DNA from: Anaerolineales bacterium UBA3905
GTDB taxonomy: Bacteria > Chloroflexota > Anaerolineae > Caldilineales > Caldilineaceae
Direction: 5' to 3'
Length of the DNA: 64,000 bases
Assembly (NCBI GenBank): GCA_002391565.1
Contig: DGFH01000301.1
Location: 1,691-65,690, forward strand
The notes under the pieces were generated by a model. The model ran no database searches. It saw only the letters and a program-made list of their open reading frames with translations, and was not told the DNA's origin. Below are positions 1 through 9,248 of this stretch, in pieces. A program made the translations under genes and the position numbers. Within the stretch, counting starts at the first letter, position 1; every line of letters starts with the position of its first letter.

Positions 1-1139
1 GGCTGCCGTTTGGCGAGCGCGGCGTTGACATTGCCGCTGATCTGCGCGCTGAAATAGTCCGGGCTGCCGACCATGCTCAGAATCTCGCCGGTGGCGCTGT
101 CGAGCACAATGGCGGCGGCGTTGTCGACGCGGCGGCTGCGCGCGGCCGGGTCGTCGCAGGCAGCGTCGCCGGTGCAGGTCAACTGCGCCAGCCGCCGCCG
201 CACCGCCGCCTCGGCCTGGCGCTGCAGGTCGAGATCGAGCGTGGTGTAGACGCGCAGCCCGCCCGCCCGCAGCCGCTCGACGCCGAGCTGCTGCACCAGC
301 AAGTCCTGTACGTACATCACAAAGTGCGGCGCCTGGATGTTGAAGAGTTGCGAGCGATATTGCAGCGGCTGCCGCGCCGTCTCCTCGACCTGCGCCGCGG
401 TCAGATAACCGGCGTCCTTCATCAGCCGCAGCACCGTGAGCTGGCGTCCCTTCGCCGCCTCCGGGTCGAGCAGCGGGTTGTAGCCGCTGGGATATTGCAC
501 CAGCCCGGCGAGCAGCGCACATTCGGCGGTGCTCAACTGGGCAGCCGGTTTCGCAAAGAAAATTTGCGCAGCAGCCTCTATTCCGAACGCAAAATTGCCG
601 TAGTAGGTCTGGTTCAGATAGAGCGCCAGCAGTTGATCTTTGTTGTAGTGGCGCTCAAGCTGGAAAGCCAGGTACGCCTCGCGCAGTTTGCGAAGATAGC
701 TTGTCTGATAGCGCTCATCGTCATCCATGAGCAGGTTGCGCGCCAGTTGCTGCGTCAGGGTGCTGGCGCCGGAGGAGACGCCGCCGCTGCTGAGATTCTG
801 CCAGGTGGCGCGCGCAATCGCCAGCGGATCGACGCCGGGGTGATAGAAAAAGCGGCTGTCCTCGGTGGCAATGGTCGCCTGCACGCACGCGGCGGGGATG
901 CGGCTCAGGTCGAGGTCGTACTGCTTGCCGGCGTCGGCGTCGAGCACCTCGTAGAGCAGCTTGCCATTGCGGTCGAGAATCTGCGTGGTTGGGCGCGCGG
1001 CGCGCAGTTCCACCGCCGTCACCGGCGGCAGGTCGGCGAGCAACCAGTCATACACCCCATAGGCAAAAAACGCAACAAGGGCCAGGCCGATCACTGTCAG
1101 ACGCCAGGCGTTTTGCCGCTCCCACACAAGCCATTTCAT
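1..1139 (-). CDS. Class A penicillin-binding protein (PBP1A/1C-like), 5' part only
   Basis: Bifunctional peptidoglycan synthase that polymerises lipid II and cross-links stem peptides at the outer face of the membrane. The gene starts at an ATG at 1139 and is still open at base 1, so only about 379 N-terminal residues are visible. Residues ~10-35 form one membrane anchor. The GT51 transglycosylase domain follows, with [15 protein letters not shown] (the catalytic Glu motif) and [16 protein letters not shown], then [20 protein letters not shown]. The transpeptidase domain begins with [18 protein letters not shown] and ends in AKRQ at the window edge, just before the expected catalytic Ser motif. 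It is transcribed away from the redox operon. The family is certain; PBP1A versus PbpC cannot be settled without the C-terminus. Confidence 0.93.
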   Translation of the reverse strand, partial: MKWLVWERQNAWRLTVIGLALVAFFAYGVYDWLLADLPPVTAVELRAARPTTQILDRNGKLLYEVLDADAGKQYDLDLSRIPAACVQATIATEDSRFFYHPGVDPLAIARATWQNLSSGGVSSGASTLTQQLARNLLMDDDERYQTSYLRKLREAYLAFQLERHYNKDQLLALYLNQTYYGNFAFGIEAAAQIFFAKPAAQLSTAECALLAGLVQYPSGYNPLLDPEAAKGRQLTVLRLMKDAGYLTAAQVEETARQPLQYRSQLFNIQAPHFVMYVQDLLVQQLGVERLRAGGLRVYTTLDLDLQRQAEAAVRRRLAQLTCTGDAACDDPAARSRRVDNAAAIVLDSATGEILSMVGSPDYFSAQISGNVNAALAKRQ

Positions 1140-1435
1140 AGGGCCATTCTACACCTTTCCTGAGCTAAGTAACGGCGTCGACGTGGGGCTTCGTTCCCCG
1201 GCATGGGGACGGCGCCCCAGCGATCCCCACTGTCCCATGCCACTGCCTATGGGTGGTTTCGGCATTGAACTGCGGGAAAGCACCCATGCCACCGCCCACC
1301 CACCCATTCACCAGATGCGGGCACAACATGGGGCGCGCGCTGGATGATGGCGCATGGTCACGGATGGTACTGTAATGCCAGACGATGCCGACAACGCGCG
1401 TTGTCGGCGAGCATCACAACCAGGAGGAGGCAACG
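1140..1435. other. Intergenic region between pbp and the redox operon
   Basis: No credible gene. It lies between divergent genes, so it should hold promoters for both. It contains an interrupted dyad (GGCATGGG at 1200-1207 and CCCATGCC at 1234-1241) and the perfect palindrome listed separately at 1387. I do not see a convincing -35/-10 pair. Confidence 0.5.
1387..1408. promoter_or_regulatory. Perfect 22-bp palindrome upstream of the redox operon
   Basis: The half-site GCCGACAACGC is followed directly by its exact reverse complement, centred 39 bases upstream of the first ATG of the operon (1436). There is no T-run, so a terminator is unlikely. A dimeric repressor or activator site, or a leader hairpin, fits better. 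The binding partner is unknown. Confidence 0.45.
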
Positions 1436-1561
1436 ATGACGCTCTATGAGTTCTCCATCATCGCCACGGCGCTGTTGGTGTTGGGTGTGTTGCGCTTTGG
1501 CGTGCCCGTACTGTTGATGTGGCTGTTGACACTCATCAGCCATCGCTTTATGCACGCGTAG
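1436..1561 (+). CDS. 41-residue membrane peptide at head of the redox operon
   Basis: A short gene with an excellent ribosome-binding site (AGGAGGAGG seven bases before the ATG). The product is nearly all one hydrophobic helix: MTLYEFSIIATALLVLGVL, then RFGVPVLLMWLLTLISHRF. The core R-F-G-V-P-V, with a basic residue after the helix, is closely echoed in the last gene of the operon (LRLGVPIAI, then LRRLD), which suggests that the two membrane segments are related. It lies 66 bases upstream of the cytochrome gene on the same strand. It could be a small subunit of the predicted quinone complex. Function is unknown; the strong start signal and its place in the operon are the evidence that it is real. 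Confidence 0.6.
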   Translation: MTLYEFSIIATALLVLGVLRFGVPVLLMWLLTLISHRFMHA

Positions 1562-1627
1562 GGCGTTGATACAGAAAGATTGATTGATGGGTGTATTGAC
1601 TACCCAAAAAATTGGATGAGGTGAGCT

Positions 1628-2488
1628 ATGGTGCGGCGCGTTGACTGTTGCGCGTATCGTCGGTGTGTGCGATATGCGCTGATTTTGGCATGTCTGCTGG
1701 GGCTGGCGTTGCCGTTGACCGTCCAGGCGCAGACGGATGAGGAAGGCTGTGGCTGCCACAGCGCCGAACGGTCGGCATGGGAGATGTCCACGCACGGACA
1801 GATGACGGCGGCGGGCGCGCCCGTAGCGGATTGCGAGACCTGTCACGGCGTCTACACGCGCGGTCATCCTGAAGAGGACATGATCCCGCTCGACGCCGAT
1901 TCTTCCGTCTGCATCGCATGTCACGACACGATTGCCCACAACTGGGAAAAGACTGTCCACGCCGAAGCCGGCGTGCAATGCATCGGCTGCCATCTGGCGC
2001 ATTCGCAGGACTTGCGGTTGAGCGACGCGGATCTGTGCGAGAGCTGCCATCGCACGACGTTGGAGGACGCCCTGCACACGGCGCACTGGCTGGGCGACGT
2101 CACCTGCATCAGCTGTCATATGGCGGATCAATCGGTGACGACGGGCGAGCAACTGGCGGCGGCGGAGCCATCGCTCGCCGTGACGGGCGCCCCGCGCCAT
2201 GACTTCATCGCAGTTGCCAGCGATAAGTGCCTGGAGTGCCACGCTAGACAGGTGCATGACGCCAGCGCCAACGCCGATCCTGACTTTGTGCAACGCGTTG
2301 AGATCATCGAGGCCGCCGCCGAAGCGCCGATCCTGCGCGCACAGTTGAGCCAGGCCGAACAGGCGGCGCGCTCCTCCACCGTCCTGGCGCCGATGAGCCT
2401 GGGCTTTGGCGTCAGCATTGGCGGGCTGCTCGGCATCGGCTTCATCCTGCTGGCGGCGCGCTGGGGACGCAAAGGAGGGCTGGGATGA
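1628..2488 (+). CDS. Multihaem cytochrome c, membrane-anchored
   Basis: Exported electron-carrying cytochrome of 286 residues. An N-terminal signal peptide (hydrophobic stretch ALILACLLGLALPL, cleaved near VQAQT) is followed by six canonical haem-binding motifs: CETCH, CIACH, CIGCH, CESCH, CISCH and CLECH. A seventh, irregular site reads EGCGCHSAE (C-x-C-H). A C-terminal helix (about residues 255-278, GFGVSIGGLLGIGFILLAA) followed by R-W-G-R-K should tether the haem domain to the outer face of the membrane. The stop overlaps the start of the ferredoxin gene (ATGA). With the ferredoxin and NrfD-like genes behind it, the protein probably accepts or donates electrons for a menaquinone-linked complex. 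No catalytic site for a specific oxyanion is recognisable. Confidence 0.88.
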   Translation: MVRRVDCCAYRRCVRYALILACLLGLALPLTVQAQTDEEGCGCHSAERSAWEMSTHGQMTAAGAPVADCETCHGVYTRGHPEEDMIPLDADSSVCIACHDTIAHNWEKTVHAEAGVQCIGCHLAHSQDLRLSDADLCESCHRTTLEDALHTAHWLGDVTCISCHMADQSVTTGEQLAAAEPSLAVTGAPRHDFIAVASDKCLECHARQVHDASANADPDFVQRVEIIEAAAEAPILRAQLSQAEQAARSSTVLAPMSLGFGVSIGGLLGIGFILLAARWGRKGGLG

Positions 2489-3441
2489 GCACACAGAAGG
2501 CAAGGCGAAGGAGAGAGAGGGAGACCGGGCGAGGGGAAGCCCCGGTGCAGACGCTGAATCGACGCGAGTTTGTGCGGCGGGCAGGGATCGGGATGGCGGC
2601 GGTCGCAGCGGGCGCCCTGCTGACCGAACGCCGGGCGGCGCAAGCCTCCAACATCGAGCCGGGCGACGACGCCGTCGGCGTGCTGATCGACCTGACGCGC
2701 TGCACGGGCTGCAACTCCTGCGCGTTGGCGTGCAAGGCGATCAATCACTTGCCGAATCCAGACGTGGCGCCGACCGCGTTGAGTAGCCAGGCGCTCACCT
2801 TCGTGGCTGCTGAAACAGATGCCGCAGGTGGAGTGCATCCTGTCAAGCGCCAGTGTATGCATTGCCTGCACCCGGCGTGCGTTTCGGCCTGTACGGTCGG
2901 CGCGCTGCGCAAAAGTGCAGACGGGCCGGTCGTGTACGACGCGCACAAATGCATCGGCTGCCGATACTGCCAGTATGCCTGTCCGTTCGGCGTGCCCACC
3001 TACGATTGGGGCAATCCGCTCGGATTGATCCACAAATGCCAGATGTGCTTCCAGCAGCGCGTGGCGAAAGGCGAGACGCCCGCATGTGTGGCCGCCTGCC
3101 CGAATGGCGCGCTGCGCTTTGGCAAGCGCCGCGAATTGCTGGCGCAGGCGCACGCCGCAATCGCCAGCCATCCGCAGGAGTACACCGACCACATCTACGG
3201 CGAGCACGAAGCGGGCGGCACATCGGTGCTCTATCTTTCGGCCGTGCCGTTCGAGCAGTTGCGCTTCCCACAGCCCGGCAACGGCACGATCTCCCAGACA
3301 GCGGAAACAGTGATGGGGTTGACGCCGGCCTTGGCGCTCAGCGTCGCCACTCTGGCGACGGGGTTGCACCTGATCCTGCGGCGTCGCCAACAGAAAGATG
3401 ACGCTGCACCCATTGCCTGGCCGGACAGGAAGGAGGATTGA
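2485..3441 (+). CDS. Tat-exported 4x[4Fe-4S] ferredoxin subunit (HybA/HmcB-like)
   Basis: Iron-sulfur electron-transfer subunit, 318 residues from the ATG overlapping the cytochrome stop. Residues 26-30 (RREFV) begin a twin-arginine signal followed by GIGMAAVAAGALL. A GTG at 2545, giving MQTLNRREFVRR, is an attractive alternative start because the first 20 residues are unusually basic. Four cluster motifs are complete: CTGCNSCALAC, CMHCLHPACVSAC, CIGCRYCQYACPFG, and CQMC with CVAACPNGAL. A C-terminal helix (ALALSVATLATGLHLIL) followed by RRRQQ is typical of HybA/HmcB rather than soluble NrfC. It should carry electrons between the cytochrome and the ten-helix protein encoded four bases downstream. 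Confidence 0.9.
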   Translation: MSTQKARRRRERETGRGEAPVQTLNRREFVRRAGIGMAAVAAGALLTERRAAQASNIEPGDDAVGVLIDLTRCTGCNSCALACKAINHLPNPDVAPTALSSQALTFVAAETDAAGGVHPVKRQCMHCLHPACVSACTVGALRKSADGPVVYDAHKCIGCRYCQYACPFGVPTYDWGNPLGLIHKCQMCFQQRVAKGETPACVAACPNGALRFGKRRELLAQAHAAIASHPQEYTDHIYGEHEAGGTSVLYLSAVPFEQLRFPQPGNGTISQTAETVMGLTPALALSVATLATGLHLILRRRQQKDDAAPIAWPDRKED

Positions 3442-3445
3442 CGCA

Positions 3446-4630
3446 ATGGCTGTTCGTGGCGCATCGATACATGCAGGCGTTCCCGCCACTCACGCGCTGG
3501 CAGCGTGGCCGCACATCCGGCGGTGTGACTGCGTGCTGGGCATCCTCGGCTTTTTGACGCTGGCCGGCGTCGTGGCGGGCGTAGGGCGATTGTGGTTGGG
3601 GTTGGGGGCAACGACCGGCCTCAAAGACGTATACTCCTGGGGCATCTGGATCGGCTTCGACTTCGGGCTGATTGCCTTTGCCGGCGCCGGCTTCACGATG
3701 GCGGCGCTGGTGCATATCTTCCACCGTGAGCACTATCACGACGCACTCTGGCCGGCAATCCTGGCGGGGCTGATGGGCTATGTCGCCGTATTGGCGCTGC
3801 TCGTGCTCGACCTGGGGCGACCTGACCGCTTCTACAACTTCATGCTTTACTGGAACGTGCATTCGCCGCTCTTTGAGATCAGTTGCTGTGTGCTCTTCTA
3901 TACGACGGTGTTGGTGCTCGAAACCGGCCCGCATTTCCTGCGACCGTTGCCGTGGCGCTGGGTGAGGCCATTGCTGAACGTGCTGGCCTGGATCATGCTG
4001 CCGGTGACGATCCTGGGCGTGACGCTCTCGACGCTGCACCAATCCACACTGGGCACACTCTATCTCAACATGCCGCATCGTCTGCACCCGTTGTGGTGGT
4101 CGCCGTTGCTGCCGGTGCTCTTCTATCTCTCGTCGATCATGGCCGGCCTGAGCATGGGCGCCCTCGCCTATCGCAGCGCGATGCGCATCCTGCACCGACG
4201 CGAAGACCGCACGTTGGTGCACGGGCTGTGTCGCCTGGTCATCGGCTTCAGCGTCGTTTATCTGGTCGTCAAGCTGATCGAAGTCTGGTGGGCGGGAGAG
4301 ACAGCGCTGCTGGGGACAGGGCCGGTGGCCGTCTTCTGGTGGGCGGAACTGGGCATCGGCGTTGTGGCGCCAGCCTTGCTCTGGGCGATTCCGGCGTGGC
4401 GGCGCAGCAGCGCCGTCCAGTGGATCGCACCCATCCTGGTGCTGGCAGGCGTGTTGATGAACCGCTTCGATGCCACGTTAACCGCTCAGGTTGTGTCCAC
4501 GCCGACCGGATACACGCCGCATCTACTGGAATGGATTTCGACGATCGGCATCCTGGCGGCGGCGCTGATGGCGTGGATCATTGGTGTGCGCTTCTTCAGT
4601 GGAGAGCAGGCTCATGAACATCATCATTGA
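3446..4630 (+). CDS. NrfD/HybB-family integral membrane quinone-interacting subunit
   Basis: Polytopic protein of 394 residues that would exchange electrons with menaquinol and pass them to the ferredoxin. The ATG at 3446 follows AAGGAGGA closely; an in-frame upstream ATG at 3398 lies inside the ferredoxin gene and lacks such a site. About ten hydrophobic helices can be counted, as in HybB, ActC/ActF and QrcD rather than the eight of short NrfD proteins. The segment VLDLGRPDRFYNFMLYWN is the conserved family signature after helix 3. The C-terminus is histidine-rich (HEHHH). The gene overlaps the next one by 17 bases. Confidence 0.88.
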   Translation: MAVRGASIHAGVPATHALAAWPHIRRCDCVLGILGFLTLAGVVAGVGRLWLGLGATTGLKDVYSWGIWIGFDFGLIAFAGAGFTMAALVHIFHREHYHDALWPAILAGLMGYVAVLALLVLDLGRPDRFYNFMLYWNVHSPLFEISCCVLFYTTVLVLETGPHFLRPLPWRWVRPLLNVLAWIMLPVTILGVTLSTLHQSTLGTLYLNMPHRLHPLWWSPLLPVLFYLSSIMAGLSMGALAYRSAMRILHRREDRTLVHGLCRLVIGFSVVYLVVKLIEVWWAGETALLGTGPVAVFWWAELGIGVVAPALLWAIPAWRRSSAVQWIAPILVLAGVLMNRFDATLTAQVVSTPTGYTPHLLEWISTIGILAAALMAWIIGVRFFSGEQAHEHHH

Positions 4631-5000
4631 GGCCCTGGCGCTGGCTGTGCTCTTCCTGCTGCGCCTGGGCGTGCCGATTGCGATCACGGCGGCGATCGTG
4701 TGGGGACTGCGGCGGCTCGATGCGCGCTGGCAGGCGGAGGCAGAGGCGCAGCGCGCCACTCGCGCCGTGCTGGATGGGTTGGCGCCGGCCGCTGCGGTGA
4801 CGTCCCCGCTGGCGGCTGCCCGTCCGTGCTGGGAATACAACCACTGTCCGCCGGAAAAACGTCAGCACTGCCCCGCCTGCGCCCTGACCGACATTCCGTG
4901 TTGGATGGCGCGCCTGCGCGCCGAAGGCAAACTGCCAGGGCGTTGTTATGGCTGCGCCCTCTTCCGCACGCGACCCGACGCACAGCCTGCGGTGACGTGA
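4614..5000 (+). CDS. Membrane-anchored two-CW cysteine-motif protein
   Basis: Product of 128 residues starting at the ATG at 4614 (GGAGAG at 4601), inside the end of the NrfD-like gene. One N-terminal helix contains LLRLGVPIAITAAIVWGL, then a charged R-R-L-D-A-R-W-Q linker, then a cytoplasmic cysteine-rich end. That end reads PCWEYNHC, CPAC, PCW and CYGCALF. Paired Cys-Trp motifs of this sort occur in small proteins next to redox genes in Chloroflexota and Deltaproteobacteria, but no reaction is established. The six or seven spaced cysteines could bind a metal or a cluster. It is the last gene of the operon. The L-R-x-G-V-P membrane motif matches the 41-residue peptide at the operon's head. 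Confidence 0.72.
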   Translation: MNIIIEALALAVLFLLRLGVPIAITAAIVWGLRRLDARWQAEAEAQRATRAVLDGLAPAAAVTSPLAAARPCWEYNHCPPEKRQHCPACALTDIPCWMARLRAEGKLPGRCYGCALFRTRPDAQPAVT

Positions 5001-5031
5001 TCGGCGTGTCGCTATAGGTTGCCTCTCCTAT

Positions 5032-5060
5032 TTGGGCGCCGACAGAAGTTGATGTATACT
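5032..5060 (+). promoter_or_regulatory. Sigma70-type promoter of the thiamine transport operon
   Basis: TTGGGC (5032-5037) and TATACT (5055-5060) are separated by exactly 17 bases. The predicted start, near 5067, lies immediately upstream of the TPP aptamer, which supports the assignment. Confidence 0.6.
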
Positions 5061-5074
5061 TTCACACATTGATA

Positions 5075-5163
5075 ACGGGGAGCTCGGAATGCCGGGCTGA
5101 GAGGGTGGCCGTCTTGCCGCCGACCCGCGAAACCTGATCTGGGTAATGCCAGCGTAGGGAGTA
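5075..5163 (+). promoter_or_regulatory. TPP riboswitch (THI element)
   Basis: The conserved landmarks of the thiamine pyrophosphate aptamer occur in order: a GGGGAGCT P1/P2 start, GGGCTGAGAGGGTGGCC, then ACCCGCGAAACCTGATCTGG, GTAATGCC and AGCGTAGGGAG. It sits in the leader of thiB. The hairpin with a U-rich tail at 5200-5232 would be the expression platform, so high TPP should end transcription before the importer genes. Confidence 0.95.
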
Positions 5164-5199
5164 CAGCTCTGGTCACTTTGACCGTCTCCGATGCGCTGG

Positions 5200-5232
5200 C
5201 TTTACCGAATTGGTAAAGTCAGTTTTTGTTTT
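5200..5232 (+). terminator. Intrinsic terminator of the TPP riboswitch
   Basis: A perfect stem CTTTACC / GGTAAAG around a five-base loop (5200-5218) is followed by TCAGTTTTTGTTTT. It lies between the aptamer and the Shine-Dalgarno of thiB, exactly where a transcription-control platform is expected. Confidence 0.8.
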
Positions 5233-5245
5233 CAGGAGGGAAACT

Positions 5246-6379
5246 ATGTCTTCTCATCTCATGAAACCATGCAGGCTCATCCAGCAGTGGAGGCATCGGG
5301 GCTGGTTGCTGGCGGCGTCGCTGCTCGTGATGGCGGCGCTGACGGCATGCCAGACAGTAGGGCAGAGCAATGAGACGCCGACCGGTCAGGCCGCCCCCGC
5401 TGCACCGACGACGCTGGTGCTGGCTTCGCACGACTCGTTTGCCATCGGCGAGGAGGTGATCGCCGCCTTCGAGGCGGAGCACAACGCTACAGTGCAGGTG
5501 TTGACATTGGGCGACGCCGGTGAAGCCCTCAACAAGATCATCCTCAGCAAGGACGCGCCGCTGGCTGATCTTTTCTTTGGCGTCGACAACAGCTTTCTCA
5601 GCCGCGCCCTGGCCGCCGACGTCTTTGCGCCCTATCCGTCGCCGTTGCTGGAGCAAATTCCCGATGATCTGGAACTCGACCCGGAGCATCGTTTACTGCC
5701 GGTGGACTATGGTTTTGTGAACCTCAACGCCGACAGTGAGTGGTTTACCCAAAAGGACATTCCCCTGCCGCAGACGCTCGAAGATCTGACCGATCCGACC
5801 TACAAGGGCCTGTTCGTGACTCCCAATCCGGCCACCTCTTCGCCAGGGCTGGCCTTCTTGTTGGCGACCATCGACCACTTCGGCGAGGATGGCTATCTTG
5901 ATTTCTGGCGGGCGTTGAAGGCGAATGATGTGCTGATCACCGACGGCTGGAGTGAAGCCTACTTCGAACACTTCACCGTCGGTTCGGGTGGCGCCGGCGA
6001 TCGTCCCCTGGTGCTGAGCTACTCCACCAGCCCGCCCGCCGATGTGGTCTATGCGACCGATGGACGCACAAAGCCGGCCAGCGTCAACCTTTTCCTGCCC
6101 GGCAGCGCCTTCCGCCAGATCGAGTTCGTGGGTGTACTCAAGGGCGCCGCACAGCCAGAGCTGGCGCAGCGGTTTGTCGATTTCATGCTCGATACGACCT
6201 TTCAAGCCGACATCCCACTGCAGATGTTCGTCTATCCGGCCAACCCCAACGTTGCGCTGCCTGAACTCTTCACGGCCTTTGCGCAGACGCCGCCTGATCC
6301 GGTCGTCTTCGATCCGTTCGCCATCGAGGCCAATCGCCAGCGCTGGTTGCAGGCGTGGGCGGACGTGATGAGTCAATAG
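5246..6379 (+). CDS. thiB: Thiamine ABC transporter, solute-binding lipoprotein
   Basis: Extracytoplasmic thiamine-binding component, 377 residues. The ATG at 5246 is preceded by AGGAGGG; an ATG at 5210 in the same frame falls in the terminator hairpin and is not used here. The signal peptide ends in a lipobox-like LTAC, predicting lipid anchoring at the outer face of the membrane. The mature part is a type II binding fold with [18 protein letters not shown] at its start, and the ThiB-like patches [11 protein letters not shown] and [15 protein letters not shown]. The TPP riboswitch upstream and the permease and ATPase genes downstream fix thiamine (or a phosphate ester or precursor) as the probable ligand. 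Confidence 0.9.
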   Translation: MSSHLMKPCRLIQQWRHRGWLLAASLLVMAALTACQTVGQSNETPTGQAAPAAPTTLVLASHDSFAIGEEVIAAFEAEHNATVQVLTLGDAGEALNKIILSKDAPLADLFFGVDNSFLSRALAADVFAPYPSPLLEQIPDDLELDPEHRLLPVDYGFVNLNADSEWFTQKDIPLPQTLEDLTDPTYKGLFVTPNPATSSPGLAFLLATIDHFGEDGYLDFWRALKANDVLITDGWSEAYFEHFTVGSGGAGDRPLVLSYSTSPPADVVYATDGRTKPASVNLFLPGSAFRQIEFVGVLKGAAQPELAQRFVDFMLDTTFQADIPLQMFVYPANPNVALPELFTAFAQTPPDPVVFDPFAIEANRQRWLQAWADVMSQ

Positions 6380-6393
6380 TAAAAAAGGCACAC

Positions 6394-6460
6394 GGATGGC
6401 GCGGATCGGACGGCTTGACGCCGATCTGATCCGCGCTGATCTGTCCGATCCGCGTCATCC
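6394..6460. repeat. Imperfect inverted repeat between thiB and thiP
   Basis: Two 18-base arms (6394-6411 and 6443-6460) are complementary with one mismatch; each contains the core GCGGATCGGAC or its complement. The 31-base centre also holds a GATCTGATC-type dyad. It lies in the only gap of the operon and resembles dispersed palindromic intergenic elements. A role in stabilising thiB mRNA or attenuating the permease genes is possible. Confidence 0.55.
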
Positions 6461-6493
6461 GCATTCCATTTCATCCTTGCGAGGGCGACACGC

Positions 6494-8139
6494 TTGCAAC
6501 GGCTCCCAATTGGTGCGCTTTATGCGCTGCCGCTGATCTTTCTGGCGGTCTTCTATCTCTACCCACTGCTGGCGATCTTACGCGTCAGTATGGGCAGCGG
6601 CGACTTTCTGGCGCAGGCGGCGACGGCGCTGACCTCGGCGGCCTTCTGGCGTTTGCTTTGGTTCACGACCTGGCAGGCGGCGCTCTCCACGCTGCTGACC
6701 GTACTGGCCGGGCTGCCGCTGGCTTACATCTTTGCGCGCTTCGATTTTCCCGGCAAACGCGTGTTGCACGCGCTGCTGACCATCCCCTTCGTTATGCCGA
6801 CCGTCGTCGTCGCCACCGCGTTTATGGCGCTGATCGGGCGCACCGGTCTCCTCAATGAGTGGCTGCAACGCCTGCTGGCGCTCGATTCACCGCCGATCCA
6901 GCTTGAGCAGACCATCTGGCTGATCCTCATCGTCCACGTCTTTTACAATGTCGCCATCATCATCCGCACCGTTGGCGGCTTTTGGAGCAACCTGAACCAG
7001 CACCTGAACGAAGCAGCGGCGGTCTTGGGCGCAACGCCCTGGCAGGTCTGGCGCACCGTCACCTTGCCGCTGCTGCTGCCCAGCATCCTGGCGGCGAGCC
7101 TGCTCGTCTTTCTGTTTTGCTTCACCAGCTTTGGCGTCATCTTGATTCTGGGCGGGCCGCGCTTCGCCACCATCGAGGTTGAAATCTATCGGCAGGCAGT
7201 CAGTTATTTCAACCTGCCGCTGGCGGCTTTCCTCAGCATCGTGCAGCTTGGGCTGACCTTCAGCGTGATGGTCGTGTATACACGGCTGCAGGCGCGCTTG
7301 AGCCGCACATTGCGTCAACGCCGGCCTGTGCGCAGTCAGCCACCGCGCGCCTGGCGACAGTGGGCGCTGGTGATTGCCGCGCTGCTGGTCACGGCCGTGG
7401 GGTTGCTGGCGCCGCTGGCTGCCCTGGTGGTGCGCAGCTTCACCCTCGGCGACCAGGGATCAACGCTGCGCTACTACCAGGCGCTGACCGAAAATCCGCG
7501 TCAGAGCGCGTTCTTTGCGCCGCCGATCACTGCCGTCGCCAACTCCTTGACCTACGCGCTGGCGACGCTCGCCATCAGCCTGCCGCTGGGCGTGATCAGC
7601 GCGTACATGCTGGCGCAACCGCGTTCGCGCACAGCGGTCATCCTCGACCCGCTGCTGTTGCTGCCTCTCGGCACCTCAGCGGTGACGCTCGGCTTCGGCT
7701 ACATCGTGGCGATGGGCCCGCTGCGCGCCTCACCCTGGTTGACGCCGATTGCCCATGCGCTGATTGCGCTGCCTTTCGTGGTGCGCACCTTTCTGCCAGC
7801 GCGGCGTGCGCTCGATCAACGGCTGCAGATGGCGGCGGCGACGCTCGGCGCCGCCCCATGGCAACGCTGGTGGACGATCGACGCGCCACTATTGACGCGC
7901 GCGCTGGCGATCAGCGCAGCCTTCGCCTTTGCCATCAGCCTGGGCGAATTTGGCGCCACGCTGCTTGTTGCCCGTCCCGACCGGCCCACCATGCCGATGG
8001 TGATCTACCAGGCGCTGGGACGCCCCGGTTTGCTCAACTACGGCCAGGCGCTGGCAATGAGCACTATTCTGATGGTGGTCACTGCCGCTGCTCTGCTTGC
8101 CATCGAGCGCTTTCGTCTGCCCGGCGAGGAGGAGTTCTG

Positions 8140-8140
<1 letters not shown>
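6494..8140 (+). CDS. thiP: Thiamine ABC transporter, fused double permease
   Basis: Membrane channel of the importer, 548 residues, with two MetI-type permease halves in one chain, as in ThiP and FbpB. Each half carries an EAA loop that contacts the ATPase: [17 protein letters not shown] near residue 170 and [15 protein letters not shown] near residue 450. About twelve hydrophobic helices are visible. The start is a TTG at 6494 with GCGAGG upstream; no better ATG lies nearby. The stop overlaps the ATPase start (TGATG), so the two are translationally coupled. Confidence 0.88.
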
Positions 8141-9198
<1,058 letters not shown>

Positions 9199-9216
<18 letters not shown>

Positions 9217-9240
9217 CGGCTGACGTGTGACGGCTGACGT
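9199..9240. repeat. Three perfect 14-bp tandem repeats at the end of the ATPase gene
   Basis: GTGACGGCTGACGT is repeated at 9199, 9213 and 9227, then a diverged GTGACGCCTCACGG begins at 9241. The ATPase stop codon lies in the second copy, so array changes could alter its last residues. It separates two convergent transcription units. Confidence 0.75.
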
Positions 9241-9248
9241 GTGACGCC

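Noticed and set aside
324..1163. Plus-strand open frame of 279 codons at the left edge
   Set aside because: It is the complement of the penicillin-binding protein gene, whose minus-strand reading gives an unbroken family match. The plus frame has no recognisable domain.
1358..3489. Two long minus-strand open frames across the cytochrome and ferredoxin genes
   Set aside because: The plus strand encodes six C-x2-C-H sites and sixteen ordered cluster cysteines. The minus frames are Arg/His/Gln-rich shadows produced by high GC.
7360..8139. A 260-codon upstream extension of the thiamine ATPase frame
   Set aside because: It reads thiP out of frame. The ATPase family starts at the ATG at 8140 with Walker A at the expected distance.
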